Source of the DNA: Thalassia testudinum
Taxonomy: Eukaryota > Streptophyta > Magnoliopsida > Alismatales > Hydrocharitaceae
Length of the DNA stretch: 64,000 bases
NCBI GenBank assembly: GCA_037157565.1
Contig: JAZHRO010000012.1
Span: 6,288,501-6,352,500, forward strand
Direction: 5' to 3'
Under the pieces are notes generated by a model. The model was not told the origin of the DNA and ran no database searches. It was given only the letters and a program-made list of their open reading frames with translations. The position numbers were made by a program, and so were the translations under genes. This document shows, piece by piece, positions 1 to 11,308 of the stretch (position 1 is the first letter of the stretch; every line of letters starts with the position of its first letter).

Positions 1-610
1 TCCACATGCGCCCTCGCGCCTCACCGACCCCTGCACTGTCGTCGACGCACTCCGGCGAAGCTTCCCCCGTTTTCTGATGTGGCCGAGAGGCCGTCTTTCT
101 GCTTTCAGGTCGGAGTCCCCTCGCCGCCATTGCTGAGCTGCTACAACTCCTTCGCTCGCAGCTCCAGGCATTCTCCAGCCCAAGCGCGAGTCCCAGGTGG
201 TGCGGATTGCTGCTGCGAAGGAGCCCAGGCCTGCAATTGGGTTGCAAGTCTCACAGCTGCCCCAATTGGCTGCAGTTCCCTCTCATGCGGACGCGAGATT
301 TGGAGGTGGGACTTTAGTCCCACCTCGTAAGTGTGCGGCCAAGCGCCCACACTTAAATTGAAAAAGTGTGTCTGGCTTACTGCCTTCGATACACAGGGGT
401 CAGGTCCTTCTCACCCGCACACAGCGCGCCACGCGCTCGCTCGCCCTCGCTCACGCCCCGCGGGTCTGGGCCGGATCCGACTACCCGACCATGCACTCCT
501 CGCCCACCACCGCACGCCGGTGGGCCTGATCCCAGGCGCGCTATCCGAACCCGATTACCCGGCTCTAGGAGAGCAGCCCTATTACGAACGTGGCATCAGG
601 AGGATTTTTA

Positions 611-638
611 AGACATCTGGGAGGTGGCCCAGATGTCT
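611..638. repeat. Perfect 11-bp inverted repeat
   Basis: AGACATCTGGG (611-621) is followed by AGGTGG and then by its exact reverse complement CCCAGATGTCT (628-638). The arms are a variant of the AGACGTCT motif clustered at 1115-1507. It sits in the U5 end of the nested minus-strand LTR. Confidence 0.8.
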
Positions 639-773
639 AGTAATAAATTTTTTCGGCGTACCGGGTTGCGTCTGCGTGCGTACACGCGCAGACTGCGCCC
701 GCAGCCTTCGTCTCCTTTTTCCTCTCTCTCCCTGCAGACGTGCCGTCTCTCTTCTCTCTCTCCCCGCGCTGCC

Positions 774-782
774 TTATATACA
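774..782 (-). promoter_or_regulatory. TATA box of the nested LTR
   Basis: The minus strand reads GTATATAAGGC, a good plant TATA box. It is followed downstream (decreasing coordinates) by a GA-rich stretch typical of LTR leaders. It lies about 190 bases before the proposed 3' end of the LTR, leaving a short R-U5. Confidence 0.5.
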
Positions 783-1091
783 CCCTCGCCCTCTCCCTCA
801 CCCTCATCTCCTCCGCCCTTCTCTTCTCCTTCTCCCTGCCAGTGCGAGAGCGCGAGCGAGCGAGTGAGCGGCGGCGGCAACAGCAGCCGCGGCAAGCGTG
901 CGAGAAGGAGGGTTGCGAGTGGAAGGAAGAAGCTCGACCGCGAGGGTGCGAGCTTGCCGGGGCAGCTAGAGCCGACCGGTGGGGGAGCAGCAGGCGTGGG
1001 GTGTCGCAGAGGGGCAGCTGCAGCTCGGGCAGCAGGTGGACGGGGCAGGGCGCGGCCGTGCATCACGGGCGGAGAGCGAATCGGGCTCTGG

Positions 1092-1507
1092 TTCTGGAAA
1101 ATTTTCCAGAATCAGACGTCTAGACTTACGTCCAAACGACGACAAAGACGTCTAGAGGACTGTCCAGACGTTTGACAGGTAAGATATTTCTTATCTTCTC
1201 CTTTTTGCGCATGTACGGCCATGCAGCCGTCCGCCGCGACTTCTTCTGTGTTTCGTCGTGCTGAGAGCCGGTGTATGTGTGCGTAGGTCCTGCTCGGGAG
1301 GGCGCGAGGGTTCGCCATCTCACATGAATCAGACGTCTGGCCGCAATGCCAGATGACGGAGAGAACCTCTAAACTCCGGGTGACAATCGGACGTCTGGAA
1401 ACCAAGGCCAAACGTCCCAGCAGGCTTCTAGACGTCTGAAGAACTGCGCAGAACTGAGGTATGACCTGACCCACCTTTTAAGACGTCTGGAAGAGGTTCC
1501 AGACGTC
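1092..1507. promoter_or_regulatory. Cluster of GACGTC palindromes in the U3 of the nested LTR
   Basis: Seven GACGTC cores start at 1115, 1147, 1332, 1390, 1431, 1482 and 1502, most within AGACGTCT. A perfect 20-bp palindrome, TTCTGGAAAATTTTCCAGAA (1092-1111), lies at one edge and contains two TTCnnGAA heat-shock-element-like units. For the minus-strand LTR this is upstream of the TATA box. GACGTC is the C-box core bound by plant bZIP factors, but a regulatory role here is inference. Confidence 0.5.
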
Positions 1508-1800
1508 GGATTTTGGACAGTTTAGTTGTTTTTGACCCGTTTAGGGCCCGTTCGGAGTCCGTTTTCCGCGTTTTGAGTTGCGTTCTTTCCAGAATAAATT
1601 CCTCTATCCGTTTACAGTAATTGTATACCGTTCTGAGAAACTCCTTGTGATTGATCCTTGTGTTAGGACCCCATTCCGTTGTAGTCTTGGGAGTTGCGGA
1701 GGTGCGCGGGATTGCCGACCACGCCCCCAGTACTCCCGATTTCGCTGGTAGAGTGGCCCTTTAATTTATTATTAAAATTGTAGAATTATGAAACAATCAA

Positions 1801-1955
1801 TAGAGTCCAGGGCATTGCATGAATCCTAGGACAGAGGAATTAGATTGAATGATAGATCCTAGGGTATTGCATGAATCCTAGGACTGAAAAACTAGATTGA
1901 ATGTTAGATCCTAGGGTATGGCATGAATCCTAGGACTGGTAAACTAGTTGAGTAT
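1801..1955. repeat. Three 52-bp tandem repeat units
   Basis: The string GCATGAATCCTAGGAC recurs at 1817, 1869 and 1921, exactly 52 bases apart, within longer similar units that also share TAGATTGAATG. The array lies in the U3 of the nested minus-strand LTR, where short tandem arrays are common. Confidence 0.85.
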
Positions 1956-3339
1956 ATAAACATTGCAGTCTTGGAAAAGTGGAAAGGAAATGATAACTGC
2001 TTGTAAATTGGTTAACAGCTGCCTGCTATGACTGGATAATTATGGTTGAGAATATGAATTGTATGGATATAAAGCTGGAACGGTGAAACCTGAATTGGCT
2101 GAGTTAAAAGAGCTTGAACCCTACAGGGAATTAGGAGTAGAACTCCTGGAAAGGGAATGGAATAGAATTGGGGAAGTGAGCTGACCCTTGAGTAAAGAGT
2201 ACCAAGGAGAGCGACTGTCCCCTTGTTTAGTGCAAAGCGGAGCTAGCCGCCCTAAGGACCCAGGGTTAGGACTGGCCACTTTGTACAGACTTTTGGCCCT
2301 CGTGTACACAGTACCGAGGAGAGCTACTAGTGTAGGGAGAGCACTAGCTACCCCACGGGCCCCGGGGTTCTGCTAGCTCTCCTACACCGACTTGTTAGGC
2401 CCACTGGGCAAACTAGGGTAGTCAGGCGAGGGTGCGCGGACTGTGGAGGGGTTGGACCCCTGTTACTGAGAGGGCTCTGCCCTATACTGGTTCCGTGCTG
2501 TGCTTTGGGCGCACCCGTTAACGGAAATGACTAACTGTGTGCCAGTGCGGGGTAGCTACCCGTGCACTTATTGCACGTGCCATAGTCACCGTTACGTCTG
2601 TCAGCGACCTTGGGGTGGTTGACTGAGGGTAGGACCACCACGGGGGACTCTCCCGGCCAGGAGAGCACCACGTGTTACTTCTACTTTTCGGAAAAGACTG
2701 CAATCAAGATCGTTCCCACGAGGAACATTCAAGATCAAGAGAAGGATCTGAGAAATAAATCAATAGTGAAATAACAGAAAGACGTAAATGAAGAAAGTAA
2801 AAATATAACAGCTACTGTCTACTCTACTGCTTCTTCTAGCTTTTACTTGCCACTCTACTCAGCGTTTCGCTGACGTGTCACCCTTGTTACCTTTTTCAGG
2901 ACCAGGTGTTGAGCAGCCAGAGTCACCGGCTGCAGAGGGCGCTGGGTCCAGTAGGGTTACCTGTAGTACTTTCCGTACTTTCTTTTAGCTGTAGTGAGTA
3001 GTTTTCTGTTGCTCCTTGTACTCTCTTTAATGAAAACTTCATGTTTATATTTATGTATATTTCCCTTCTGTTGTGGTGGTGCATACTGTAGTATTTCCTT
3101 TCTTTATTGCTGTATTTTGTTACGGCTAGTTATATACATGGTGAATGTGGTTTATTTTACTGTTCTTTTGGTTACTTCTCGTTGGACGACTGGGTCTTGG
3201 GATTAGTCGAGTCGATCCGATTCTCGTGTCTCGTAGGGATTCGGGAATCGGGTCGTTACAAGTCCTAAGAGAGATTCTGAGAAAGAGAGAGACGTGGGGA
3301 AGGGTAGGGGTAGGTTTTGCATTGACCACTGTGCGTGCA

Positions 3340-3905
3340 TGTAGGGAAGAAAGAAAGAAGAAGAAGAAGCAAGCTAAGGAAGAAGAGGAGAGGAGGAGCG
3401 ACCGAAACCTTAGCCACACAAAGGAGCTGAAGAAGAAAGGAAGGAGAGGAGCTGAAGAAGAAGAGAAGCCGCACTGTAGCAAACCCACAGTTAAGTCGTC
3501 TGAGCATCAAGTCAGACGACTGAAGGGTGGCTGCCAGAACAGAAAGAAGAGAAAAGAAGAGGAACTGTAAGAGAAGAAAAGAAAGAAGGAAGCAGAGAAG
3601 AGAAAGAAGAAAGAGAAAGAAGAAGAAGATCAGCATAGCTGCAACTAAAGAAGAAAGAAGAAGGCAGGAAGCAGAGAAGAAGAGAAGAAAAAGAAAGAAA
3701 GAGAAGAACAGAAGAAGGCTGAAGAAGAAGAAGCCAGAGAAGAAGAAGAAGATCACCACAGCCGCAGAAGAAGAAGAAGAAAGAAAAGAAAAGAAAAGAA
3801 AAAGAAGAAAGCAAGACTCTATAGGAGAAAGCAGAGAAAGAGAAGGAGATCAGCTGAAAGAAAAAAGAAGGATGGAAAGAAGAGGAAGAGAGAAGAAGAA
3901 GAAGC
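3340..3905 (+). repeat. Long polypurine (GAA-rich) tract in the LTR
   Basis: About 560 bases consist almost wholly of A and G on the plus strand, mainly GAAGAA and AGAAAG. Equivalent tracts are at about 37910-38370 and 48950-49375 in the intact element. The Lys/Glu/Arg-rich open frames here, and their Ser/Phe/Leu-rich antisense partners, follow from composition and are not called as genes. Confidence 0.85.
3495..3520 (+). repeat. GTCGTCTGA hairpin in the Athila-type LTR
   Basis: GTCGTCTGA (3495-3503) and TCAGACGAC (3512-3520) are perfect 9-bp arms around an 8-base loop. The same stem with a different loop is at 49093-49118, and a shortened 7-bp form is at 38053-38078. Keeping the stem while the loop changes suggests a structure in the LTR transcript. 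Confidence 0.6.
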
Positions 3906-4136
3906 AAAGAGAACTCTAGCTCTCTCTCTCTCTCTTCTTTTTTTTGTAATATAATTGAGAACTTTTATACTTCTAGAATTCTAGTTACTCCTTGAGTTCG
4001 ACCTCGAGAAAACTTTCTATTCCGAGTAAAAATTTGTAGTAACCTGGTAGCTATTTTGTCATATACTACAGCGATTGTAAACCATAAATAATCATAACGA
4101 CAACACACGCTCAAACCTGCCCGGTTACTAATCACC

Positions 4137-7075
4137 TACCGCGGAGTTTCTACTCCAAGCATTACTCTCTTAACAAGTAGACACTAGCTCGAGAGTAAGG
4201 GGTATATATATGATGATGGGCAAAAAATGCCCTCGAACCTGAAATCCTGCGATAGGCCCAAAACTGAGGATCTGGCTTGAAAGACCTCAGATAAAGGAGA
4301 GTTTGGAGACTCGACTTGCCTACATCCACGAGAACCCCCTGTGCAGCCGGACACGGTAGTCCAACCGGTCGACACATGAGCAGGCAGGTACGATCGGACC
4401 CGGAGAGACCTAGCTGTTGGAGGTTCAGCGAAGGATACAGCAGGCCTGCGCAGCCAATAAATGCTGACACTGGTAGTCGCCATTAATGGCTTGGTAGCGT
4501 ATCCCCTCAGGAAATCTTATTGGAAGCGCGATCCGCTTAGGAGATCCTAATAGGAGCCCGAGCCTGATCCACTCAAAGATATCAGCGGGAGTTCCATCCC
4601 AACACGATGTATGTATATGTTGGAAGTAATGCTAGCCCTCCCCCAACAGAAGCAACATCAATGCTGGTGATATTTGAACCCAATTGCATTGTTGATATTT
4701 TAGTTTTAAACCAAATATCGCTGGTGCTATTTGAAATATCACTCACGATACTCAATTTTGAACCAAACATCACTGGGGATATTTGAACCCATCGAGGGAT
4801 TAGGCATATATATAGGAATGGAGGGAAAGTACACGAGAATGGAGAGTATTCATTCTAGGATGGAGTAACGAGTCTATCATCATATATGGTAAGAGCGATT
4901 TGGGCATTAGCCATGGGAGGGAGTGTCAAATGCAAGAGATGTGGATAGGAGATGATGTTAACCTATATTTGCTTAACATCAATGCGAACTAACGTTGATT
5001 AGAACACACGTTTTCACATCCCAGGTACAAATTTTACAAAAAGATAAAAAGAAAGAGATTAAGTTGAGAAATAAACGGAAATTAATCTACTTTTGGAAGG
5101 ATCAATATGAAAAGTAAGCTAACTCCCTCCTGCTGACTTCTTGCCTTCGTTATTACGTTCTATGTACGATTAGCCGTTGGTCTCTTAAGACGTGTTTTCC
5201 TTTTTTTTTTTACCTGGTAACAAAAAAAAAAGGGAAAAACGTGTTTTCCGTTTCAGATATTGTATACAATCCGAAGGTAGGTTAGCCGATTAAGGGGGCC
5301 TGAGATTAGAATGCGGACGACATCAACGTCCCTCAGTTCCAGGAAATTTGTTAACTTTCATAAATGAAAAGGAAGAAGTAAAAAAAAAAAACAATCATCG
5401 TGACTTCCATTATTGGTGGCTTTCTAGATCAACACATACGTTAATGGATGGATCATCCAGACAATTCCCAAAAATACCTAACTTAGCCATCCCGCCGTCC
5501 ACAAAGCCAAACAAAAAAAACAGACAAAAAACCAAAAAAGGCCCAGCCCCACACTCCCCAACTCAACCATAGTTCTTCCCTCCTGCTCCCCCACCATTGG
5601 CCCCCATCCCACTTTGTACTTTCCTCCACCCACGACACCCTCTCATCCGAAACGCTCAAGCAGATAGCAACAGCACCCTGTCCCTCTCCCTGCCACCCAT
5701 CCCCCCTCGTTATTTATTCCGTGTCCCCCTTTTTTAACTTCCTTACCACTCTTTCCCCCTAATCTGCAACCACTCTCTCTCGATGAATAAATATACCTGC
5801 AGTTGCTCCCCTGCCTTATCCTCTCCAACCTCCCAATAATTGCCTCTGTTGCGATTGCGACCCCTCTCCCCCAGGGAAAAAACTTTGGCCCATTTGCTTG
5901 AAGGATAACCGGTGAGGTTTCTCTTTAATTGAAATATGCTCATGTAATAATCACTTTCACGTATATAATAATATTTATTTTACTTGTTAATATACGTTAA
6001 AATATATTTACCTTCGCATAAAAATTATTAATATATACTCACCACGTTACGTCTGCTTATCCGACTTACCTATCATTTTATTAATAACATATTATTTAAA
6101 AATATCACATTAATCTATCTATTCTTTTTATTACACTACTTTTCTGACTTGTTACACCAAAATTTATTTCAGAATAAGAAGTTATCTTTCCAAGCAAATG
6201 CAACCTTACCCCCCAACCCTTCCGGTCACTCAAGTGCTGCTTCAAGGCTTTGTCTGAGCAGGGGGGGTAAGAGTTACCTTGAAATAAATTATTGTAGGAT
6301 AAGTAGAATGAAATGATGGATGATTATTATAATAAATGGTGTAAGTGGATGTTTTTTTTAATATTATGATATAAATATAAATAAATTAAATATTATACGA
6401 TGAATGTATTTTAATATATATATATATTATATTAAAATTAATATATTTTAATGTATGTCGACGTTGTTATTATATAGCGAGATAATTTAATGTTAATACG
6501 ATAGATGAAATAAGATAGATTATATTGTTAACTTTAAATTTAATTTAAAATATTTTTAATTTTGATATATTCCTTGGTTTAAAGATTATCCCTCCGCCAA
6601 TGGAGAATATGTCTCCATCTACAAAGGACTGGACTGGCTGCCGTGCTGTCTGCCCCCTCTCCCTACTCTGCTCACAAGCCTTTCCTTTCCTTTCCTCTGC
6701 GTCAGTAGTTCTTTCTAATTCACAGGTCCTCCTCCTCCCCCTTCGTCTTTTTCCCACCTCTCGTAGCCATCTTCATCCTTCCCAAGGCGAGATTTTGCCC
6801 ACATGGGTCCTTGATTCTCCACCTGTTCTTTTCCACCCACATCTCGCTTTCGGGGATTTCTCCTGCTTTCTTCCTCTTTTTTTTATCTTCTCGTATCCGT
6901 CCACCTGTGACAGTGGTTGCTGTGTGGCTGACTGACTGACACAGTCCACCCCTGTTACCTACTTACTTATACTTATCCTATACGGTGGTGGACCGGTGCT
7001 GGTAGACTGTGAAGTGTAGTAGTAAATAGTAGGGTGTGTGTGGGTCTGCTTCTTACCGACGACTTTGGTTGCGAG
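4137..7075. other. Gene-free stretch upstream of the SPL gene
   Basis: No coding region is supported. 4150-4860 looks like old repeat sequence, with repeated phrases of the type ATATTTGAACCCA. 5200-5250 has a T-run and an A-run that form an imperfect foldback. 5940-6560 is very AT-rich with a short (AT)n near 6415. About 6600-7070 is CT-rich and probably holds the promoter and 5' UTR of the SPL gene, but I could not fix a transcription start or TATA box. Confidence 0.5.
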
Positions 7076-10000
7076 ATGGGTGGTCAGAAGGGGGAGTCGG
7101 GATGCTCTGTGGACCTGAAGCTCGGGAGGTTGGAGGGGTCGTCCTCCTCCTCCTCCTCCTCAGGGACCATGAGGGCGCACGGGTCGTCGTCGAAGAGGCC
7201 GAGAGCGCCCGGTGGTGCGGGGCAGCAGACCGCGACGTGCGCTGTGGATGGGTGCAAGGCGGACCTTAGCGGCTGCAGGGAGTACCACCGCAGGCACAAG
7301 GTCTGCGAGCTCCACTCTAAGACCCCCGTCGTCATGGTCGGCGGCCTCCAACAGAGGTTTTGCCAGCAGTGTAGCCGGTATTATTATTACCATCGTCGTT
7401 AACGTAGTCTTCCTTCCTTCTTTCTTTTTTTTCCTTTTCTTTTTTATGGAAAACAAACACACACACACACACACAAAGAAAAAGAATAAAAAAAAAAAAA
7501 ACTGCTTCAGTAGGAAGGCTTCGTTGTTGTTGTTGTTAAGTTGGGTTGCATTTGGGTGTTTTGTGGTTCATGATTCTACTGTTTGCGTTAGAGTGGTCGG
7601 GTCGTATTATGAGGGTGGTCTTGGCGGTTCCTACGATTGTAGTTTGTTTCCAGGAGCAGCTTGGATGGCGACGGTTTTGGGCTTTTCTTTTGTTTAACTG
7701 AGGAGGTGTGTTCTTGGAAGTAGTCTTGTGATGGGAAAATTGCTCCTTGTATTTTTTTTTACTAATGAGGAAAAAGAATCTCAATGACTACTACAACACG
7801 GGAGAAGTGCTTACTCTTGAGTCCCCCTAGGGTTTTTGGAAGTTGGCTGGATGGATGCAATAGTTGGTCGATTCTCTCGATGCAATAGTTGGTCGATTCT
7901 CTCGGCTTCTCGGTGGAACTGAGGCAGTCTTGACGTTTGATCTTGTTTGGTTGCATTTCGATTCAGAGGGATAAGGAACAAGTGGGTGGTAGGATGATAT
8001 GAGAATGTGATGCTTTGGATTTGGGGATCGTATTGCTCTGATCAGATCAGGTGAAATGAGGTTATTTTCTAGGAGGTTGCACTCTAATTAACACTCTGTT
8101 TTCATCACCGTGTTCCACATCTGGACTGCTTAATGGTATTAATGGACACTGGCAGAATAGATGAAGTACTCACTCCAGAAACAAATTAGGCATTTGCAGG
8201 ACAGCTTCTCCTCACTTTCTGTTGGCTATTCCTTGACGTCCGTTCTCGGCCCTTGTCGGAATGGTATCGGGATTATGCCGGCGTTGTTAGCCTGCCACAA
8301 AAAATAGTAAAGGTGAAGCCTCTTTAAGTGGAACTTGAGTTACCGGCATGGTACTCTTATCACCATGCCAACCTATTAATGGGCATTTATTGGCTTCTCT
8401 TGTTTCAACTTTATGGGTTTCTAAGAAAAAAAAAAAACACATGAAATTTCCTGTATGTGGTTCCAGAACAAGGTGATATTTGCATATGTTAATTTATTTA
8501 GAACAAATTGCGCGTTAGGTGTCCAAGAAAAATGCATGTTAAGCAATTTTGAACAGGGGTTTGCACCCATGATATGCTTGTTGCTTCATCTGTCTTGATT
8601 TTTTTTGTTGCCATTGATTTTTCTTTTGAAGATTGGGTAATAACTCATGTTCTGTAGCCACAATACCTTTAGGAGCTATAACTGTCTTTTTCATAACTAA
8701 GATGATATTCTCTTTCCTGTAAAAGATTAATAACATCAAGATAATAACTTGATTAAATAAAGTTCTTTTATCAAAGGCCTTCTCTCCGAATCTAATTACG
8801 TTTGTGTCTGAGGATTTGTGTGTATGGTTTGTTTGTGCCATGGTGTGATGGTAATATTATTCTTCATGTGTATGGGTGAGAGAGTACATGTCTACAATGA
8901 GAAAGTAGTTTATTACGTAGTCTGGCCTAGGAAGGTTGATAAGTGGTCGAACTGGTGTGTAATGAGGTGCAAAGAGACATTATGTGGTACAAGTCTTGCT
9001 ATGAGCAGCGACTCATACCGTATACATTGCCTAATAATAATTGAAAATGGGTTGAATAACTTGGATTTCATGCCCAACCTGTCATTCATGAGCAGTTAGT
9101 GACAATGAATGCAATTTTTGCCTTGTGATTTCCTAATGTTAGTTATCTAGAGGGCAAGGATGTTCCATATATCTAATTGAAAACTCTTGGCGGAAAGTTT
9201 GACTACTTGACTGAACTTTTGAACATCTGATGGAAGTTTGAAGCTTTCTCGGGGCAAAAAACAAAAAAGTTTGAAGTTTTCTCTCACTTTTCATATGCTG
9301 TACAAAGGCAACTAATACTAATTAATGGATGAACTCTCTGCTCCGTTGCCAAAATTAGAAATTTCGCTGAAGCCTCTTTGCTTGCAGAAGTTAAATGACA
9401 ACCTGCTATTCAGATGCAATGCACATATGTTTTTTAATTGTTTGTCATTGACAGTCAGACCAAGAGAGTCATGTATTAGTATGACTGTATGATGGCATTG
9501 TGATATCTCTTCTGCTTAGATGCAACATTAGTCACAAAAAAGAAGAGACACTTGGCCGTAAGAGTTTTTCCAGTCTCCTTTTCCAAAAAAAAAAATTATC
9601 TAGTCTCGAGGCTAATGTTCACCTTGTTTAGCCACCTATAGGGCATCCGTCAATAAGAAACAAAATGGAGCAGCTGTATAAAGGATATATTGCTGCTACT
9701 TAACCGAAAAGGTAATGTAACTCTTGCCTACAAGCACTCATAAACAACCCCCACCCCTCCAACCTAAAAGGAAAAAAGAAAAAAAAGACTAAGCCAATAT
9801 ATGCACAAAGGAAAAAACAAAAGAAAAAAAATCTAATACATTCAAGCTTTTCCTCATGTTATGCAGGATCAGCTGCCTTCACACACCCATACAAAACTAA
9901 ATATAGATTTTCAAAGATATAGCAGAGAAACCTCCTCCTTAGTTCATAGATGAAAACTAAAGTTTACTCATGAGAAGTTAATGGTATGGATGATCTCCGA

Positions 10001-11308
10001 ACAAGAGGAAAGGAAGTGCTAGTTCACTGCATGTAACAGTTAATATCTGATAATATTTAGATTAGTTGCAAGTGTTATGTTACAGATATCAATACCTGTA
10101 GCCCATTTGCACCACGCACATGCACACAATCACAAGAAAAAAAAAGTTGATAGATTTTTCAAAGAAATAACAGACATCCGTTTTGTTAATTCATACATAG
10201 AACTTAATCATGAGAAGTTAATATCATGGATAATCTCCAAACTTGGAAAGGTGCTGCTAGTTTGCTTCACATAGTAATTAAATATCGAACAATATTCAGA
10301 CATATGTTACAGATGTAAGGCTTGTTGCAATCTGTGGTATTGAGTCCAATGCAGATTCCATGTGCTTGCGGAGTTTGATGAAGGAAAGCGGAGCTGTAGA
10401 AAACGTCTTGATGGGCATAACAGACGGCGAAGAAAACCTCAGCCTGAACCAACCAGCTTAGGGAACTTGTTTCCAATCTATCAAGGTTTGTTCCCTTATT
10501 GACTTGTAAGTTTTTGACCGGGCAACTTCCTGGATTTTTAAATTTCTAATGTAAAGTCAAGGATGATAAATTGCTAGCTAGTATGCTCTTCATGTAATCC
10601 AATCTTATTCTTGCTTGGAATAGATTATTGCCACAACTTCAGAACGTGGATTTTTTTTTCACAGGTCCAAGGTTCTCCTATCCTCACCTGGTGCCAACTA
10701 CAATTCCGGATCCCTCTTGGGTTTCTGTTTTAAAAAATGATGGGCACCTCCAACCATTTCAGCTCATGGAAAGGCAGCGGCACAATATGACATCCACATT
10801 CCACATCTACAAAGAAGGGAAGCAGATCCCATACGTACACAATGACAATCCAATGGTCCTCCACAATGGTAATGCAGTACTGAACTCTGACCTTCAGCCA
10901 CTAGGCAGCAATGTTCCTTCATCTAAAGGAAGCAGCCAAGCGGAGTACTCAAATGGGGTAACTCAAGTCCTCAACTCCGATTGTGCTCTCTCTCTTCTGT
11001 CATCACCTACTCAGAATCCGACCGCTCGCCTTGGCAACGTGGTTTCTGCCAGCCATTCCCCATTTGGGCAACCAGTAGCCCAGAACGTGCAGCATCTGGG
11101 TGATCTTGGTAGGTATTCTCGCCCGCAGGCCTCGAATAGCATCGCAACAATTGGGTTGTCTTGTATGGGAACGGATGAAAAGCTAGTGAACTCGGTTGTG
11201 GATTGTGACAGCAGCAATGTCATGGATCTCCGCTGCCAGGGTACTTATCATACAGATGAAGATGGTGTCTATGGCCATGGAGAGGCTCTACCTTTCTCTT
11301 GGCAGTAA
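7076..11308 (+). CDS. SPL: SBP-box transcription factor, SPL family (miR156-targeted), three coding exons
   Basis: The predicted protein is a plant-specific DNA-binding transcription factor of 358 residues. Exons are 7076-7377, 10355-10485 and 10665-11308, joined by GT-AG introns of 2,977 and 179 bases; the reading frame stays open across both. Exon 1 gives a Ser-rich N-terminus, then the SBP domain from about residue 55. Candidate zinc ligands are Cys55, Cys60, Cys77 and His80 for the first finger, and Cys96, Cys99, His103 and Cys115 for the second. The first intron falls inside QQCSRFH, the conserved intron position of SBP genes. Exon 2 completes the domain and carries the bipartite nuclear signal [17 protein letters not shown]. 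Exon 3 encodes ALSLLSS over a miR156 site and ends in FSWQ. I chose the ATG at 7076 because it opens [16 protein letters not shown], typical for the family, and I see no upstream in-frame ATG in the same open stretch. Members act in phase change, shoot and panicle architecture and organ size. It resembles the SPL13/14/16/18-type clade, but which paralogue it is cannot be settled here. Confidence 0.93.
7854..7903. repeat. Perfect 25-bp tandem duplication in SPL intron 1
   Basis: The unit that begins GATGCAATAGTTGG and ends TTCTCTC occurs twice head to tail with no mismatch, at 7854-7878 and 7879-7903. A perfect copy suggests a recent slippage event. Confidence 0.95.
9870..10320. repeat. Imperfect ~240-bp tandem duplication in SPL intron 1
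   Basis: Matching phrases recur in the same order about 240 bases apart: CATGAGAAGTTAAT at 9969 and 10209, GATTTTCAAAGA-like phrases upstream, and ATGTTACAGAT downstream near 10076 and 10306. The second copy ends about 35 bases before the exon 2 acceptor. Boundaries are approximate. Confidence 0.65.
10983..11002 (+). promoter_or_regulatory. miR156 target site in SPL exon 3
   Basis: GTGCTCTCTCTCTTCTGTCA is the canonical 20-nt miR156/157 recognition sequence and encodes the ALSLLSS peptide. It lies in the coding region downstream of the SBP domain, as in other miR156-controlled SPL genes, so the transcript should be cut or repressed by miR156 in the juvenile phase. The site is intact. Confidence 0.97.

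Larger units (their letters stand above)
580..3260 (-). mobile_element. Nested LTR (chromovirus-like), probable solo LTR
   Basis: This block interrupts the Athila-type LTR. On the minus strand it starts TGTAACGACCCGATTCC at 3260, like the TGTGACGACCC start at 16241. It ends at 580 in TA, which I read as a mutated CA. The flanks AGCCC (575-579) and AGTCC (3261-3265) match at 4 of 5 bases and fall where the uninterrupted relatives are continuous, so I read them as a decayed 5-bp TSD. A minus-strand TATATAAGG at 774-782 is followed by a GA-rich leader, as in an LTR promoter. No gag or pol motif is present. Orientation rests on the TGTAACGACCC start and the TATA box. The family name is an inference. 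Confidence 0.6.
1..4136 (+). mobile_element. Athila-type LTR (5' end outside window), interrupted by a nested LTR
   Basis: Two blocks, 1-579 and 3261 to about 4136, match in order the inner and 3' parts of the long LTRs at 35755-38578 and 46790-49587. Shared marks are the phrase GGCCGAGAGGCC (near 80), TTTAGTCCCAC (near 311), AGAGAGAGACGTG (near 3284), the long GAA-rich tract, the GTCGTCTGA hairpin, and the closing block with CTTCTAGAATTCTAG (near 3970) and the GAGTTCGACCTCG motif. No tRNA-Asp PBS follows the end near 4134-4137, so a solo LTR or a 3' LTR is more likely than a 5' LTR. The end is uncertain by a few bases because the terminal CA is not clear and the partner TSD is outside the window. 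It is visibly more diverged than the two LTRs of the intact element, so it is an older copy or another subfamily. Confidence 0.75.
7378..10354 (+). other. Intron 1 of the SPL gene
   Basis: The intron starts GTATTATTATT and ends TTGAGTCCAATGCAG, splitting an Arg codon (CG|A) within the SBP domain. At 2,977 bases it is far longer than intron 2. It holds a CA microsatellite (about 7456-7475), a perfect 25-bp tandem duplication (7854-7903), A/T runs, and an imperfect duplication of about 240 bases just before exon 2. No coding TE remnant was recognised. Confidence 0.85.

Noticed and set aside
331..1175. GC-rich ORFs of 120-180 codons at the left end
   Set aside because: They cross the border between two LTRs, have no recognised domain and overlap in several frames on both strands.
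3145..3919. Long Lys/Glu/Arg-rich ORFs and their Ser/Phe/Leu-rich antisense ORFs
   Set aside because: They arise from the polypurine tract of the LTR; the same artefact recurs at 37.9-38.4 and 48.9-49.5 kb.
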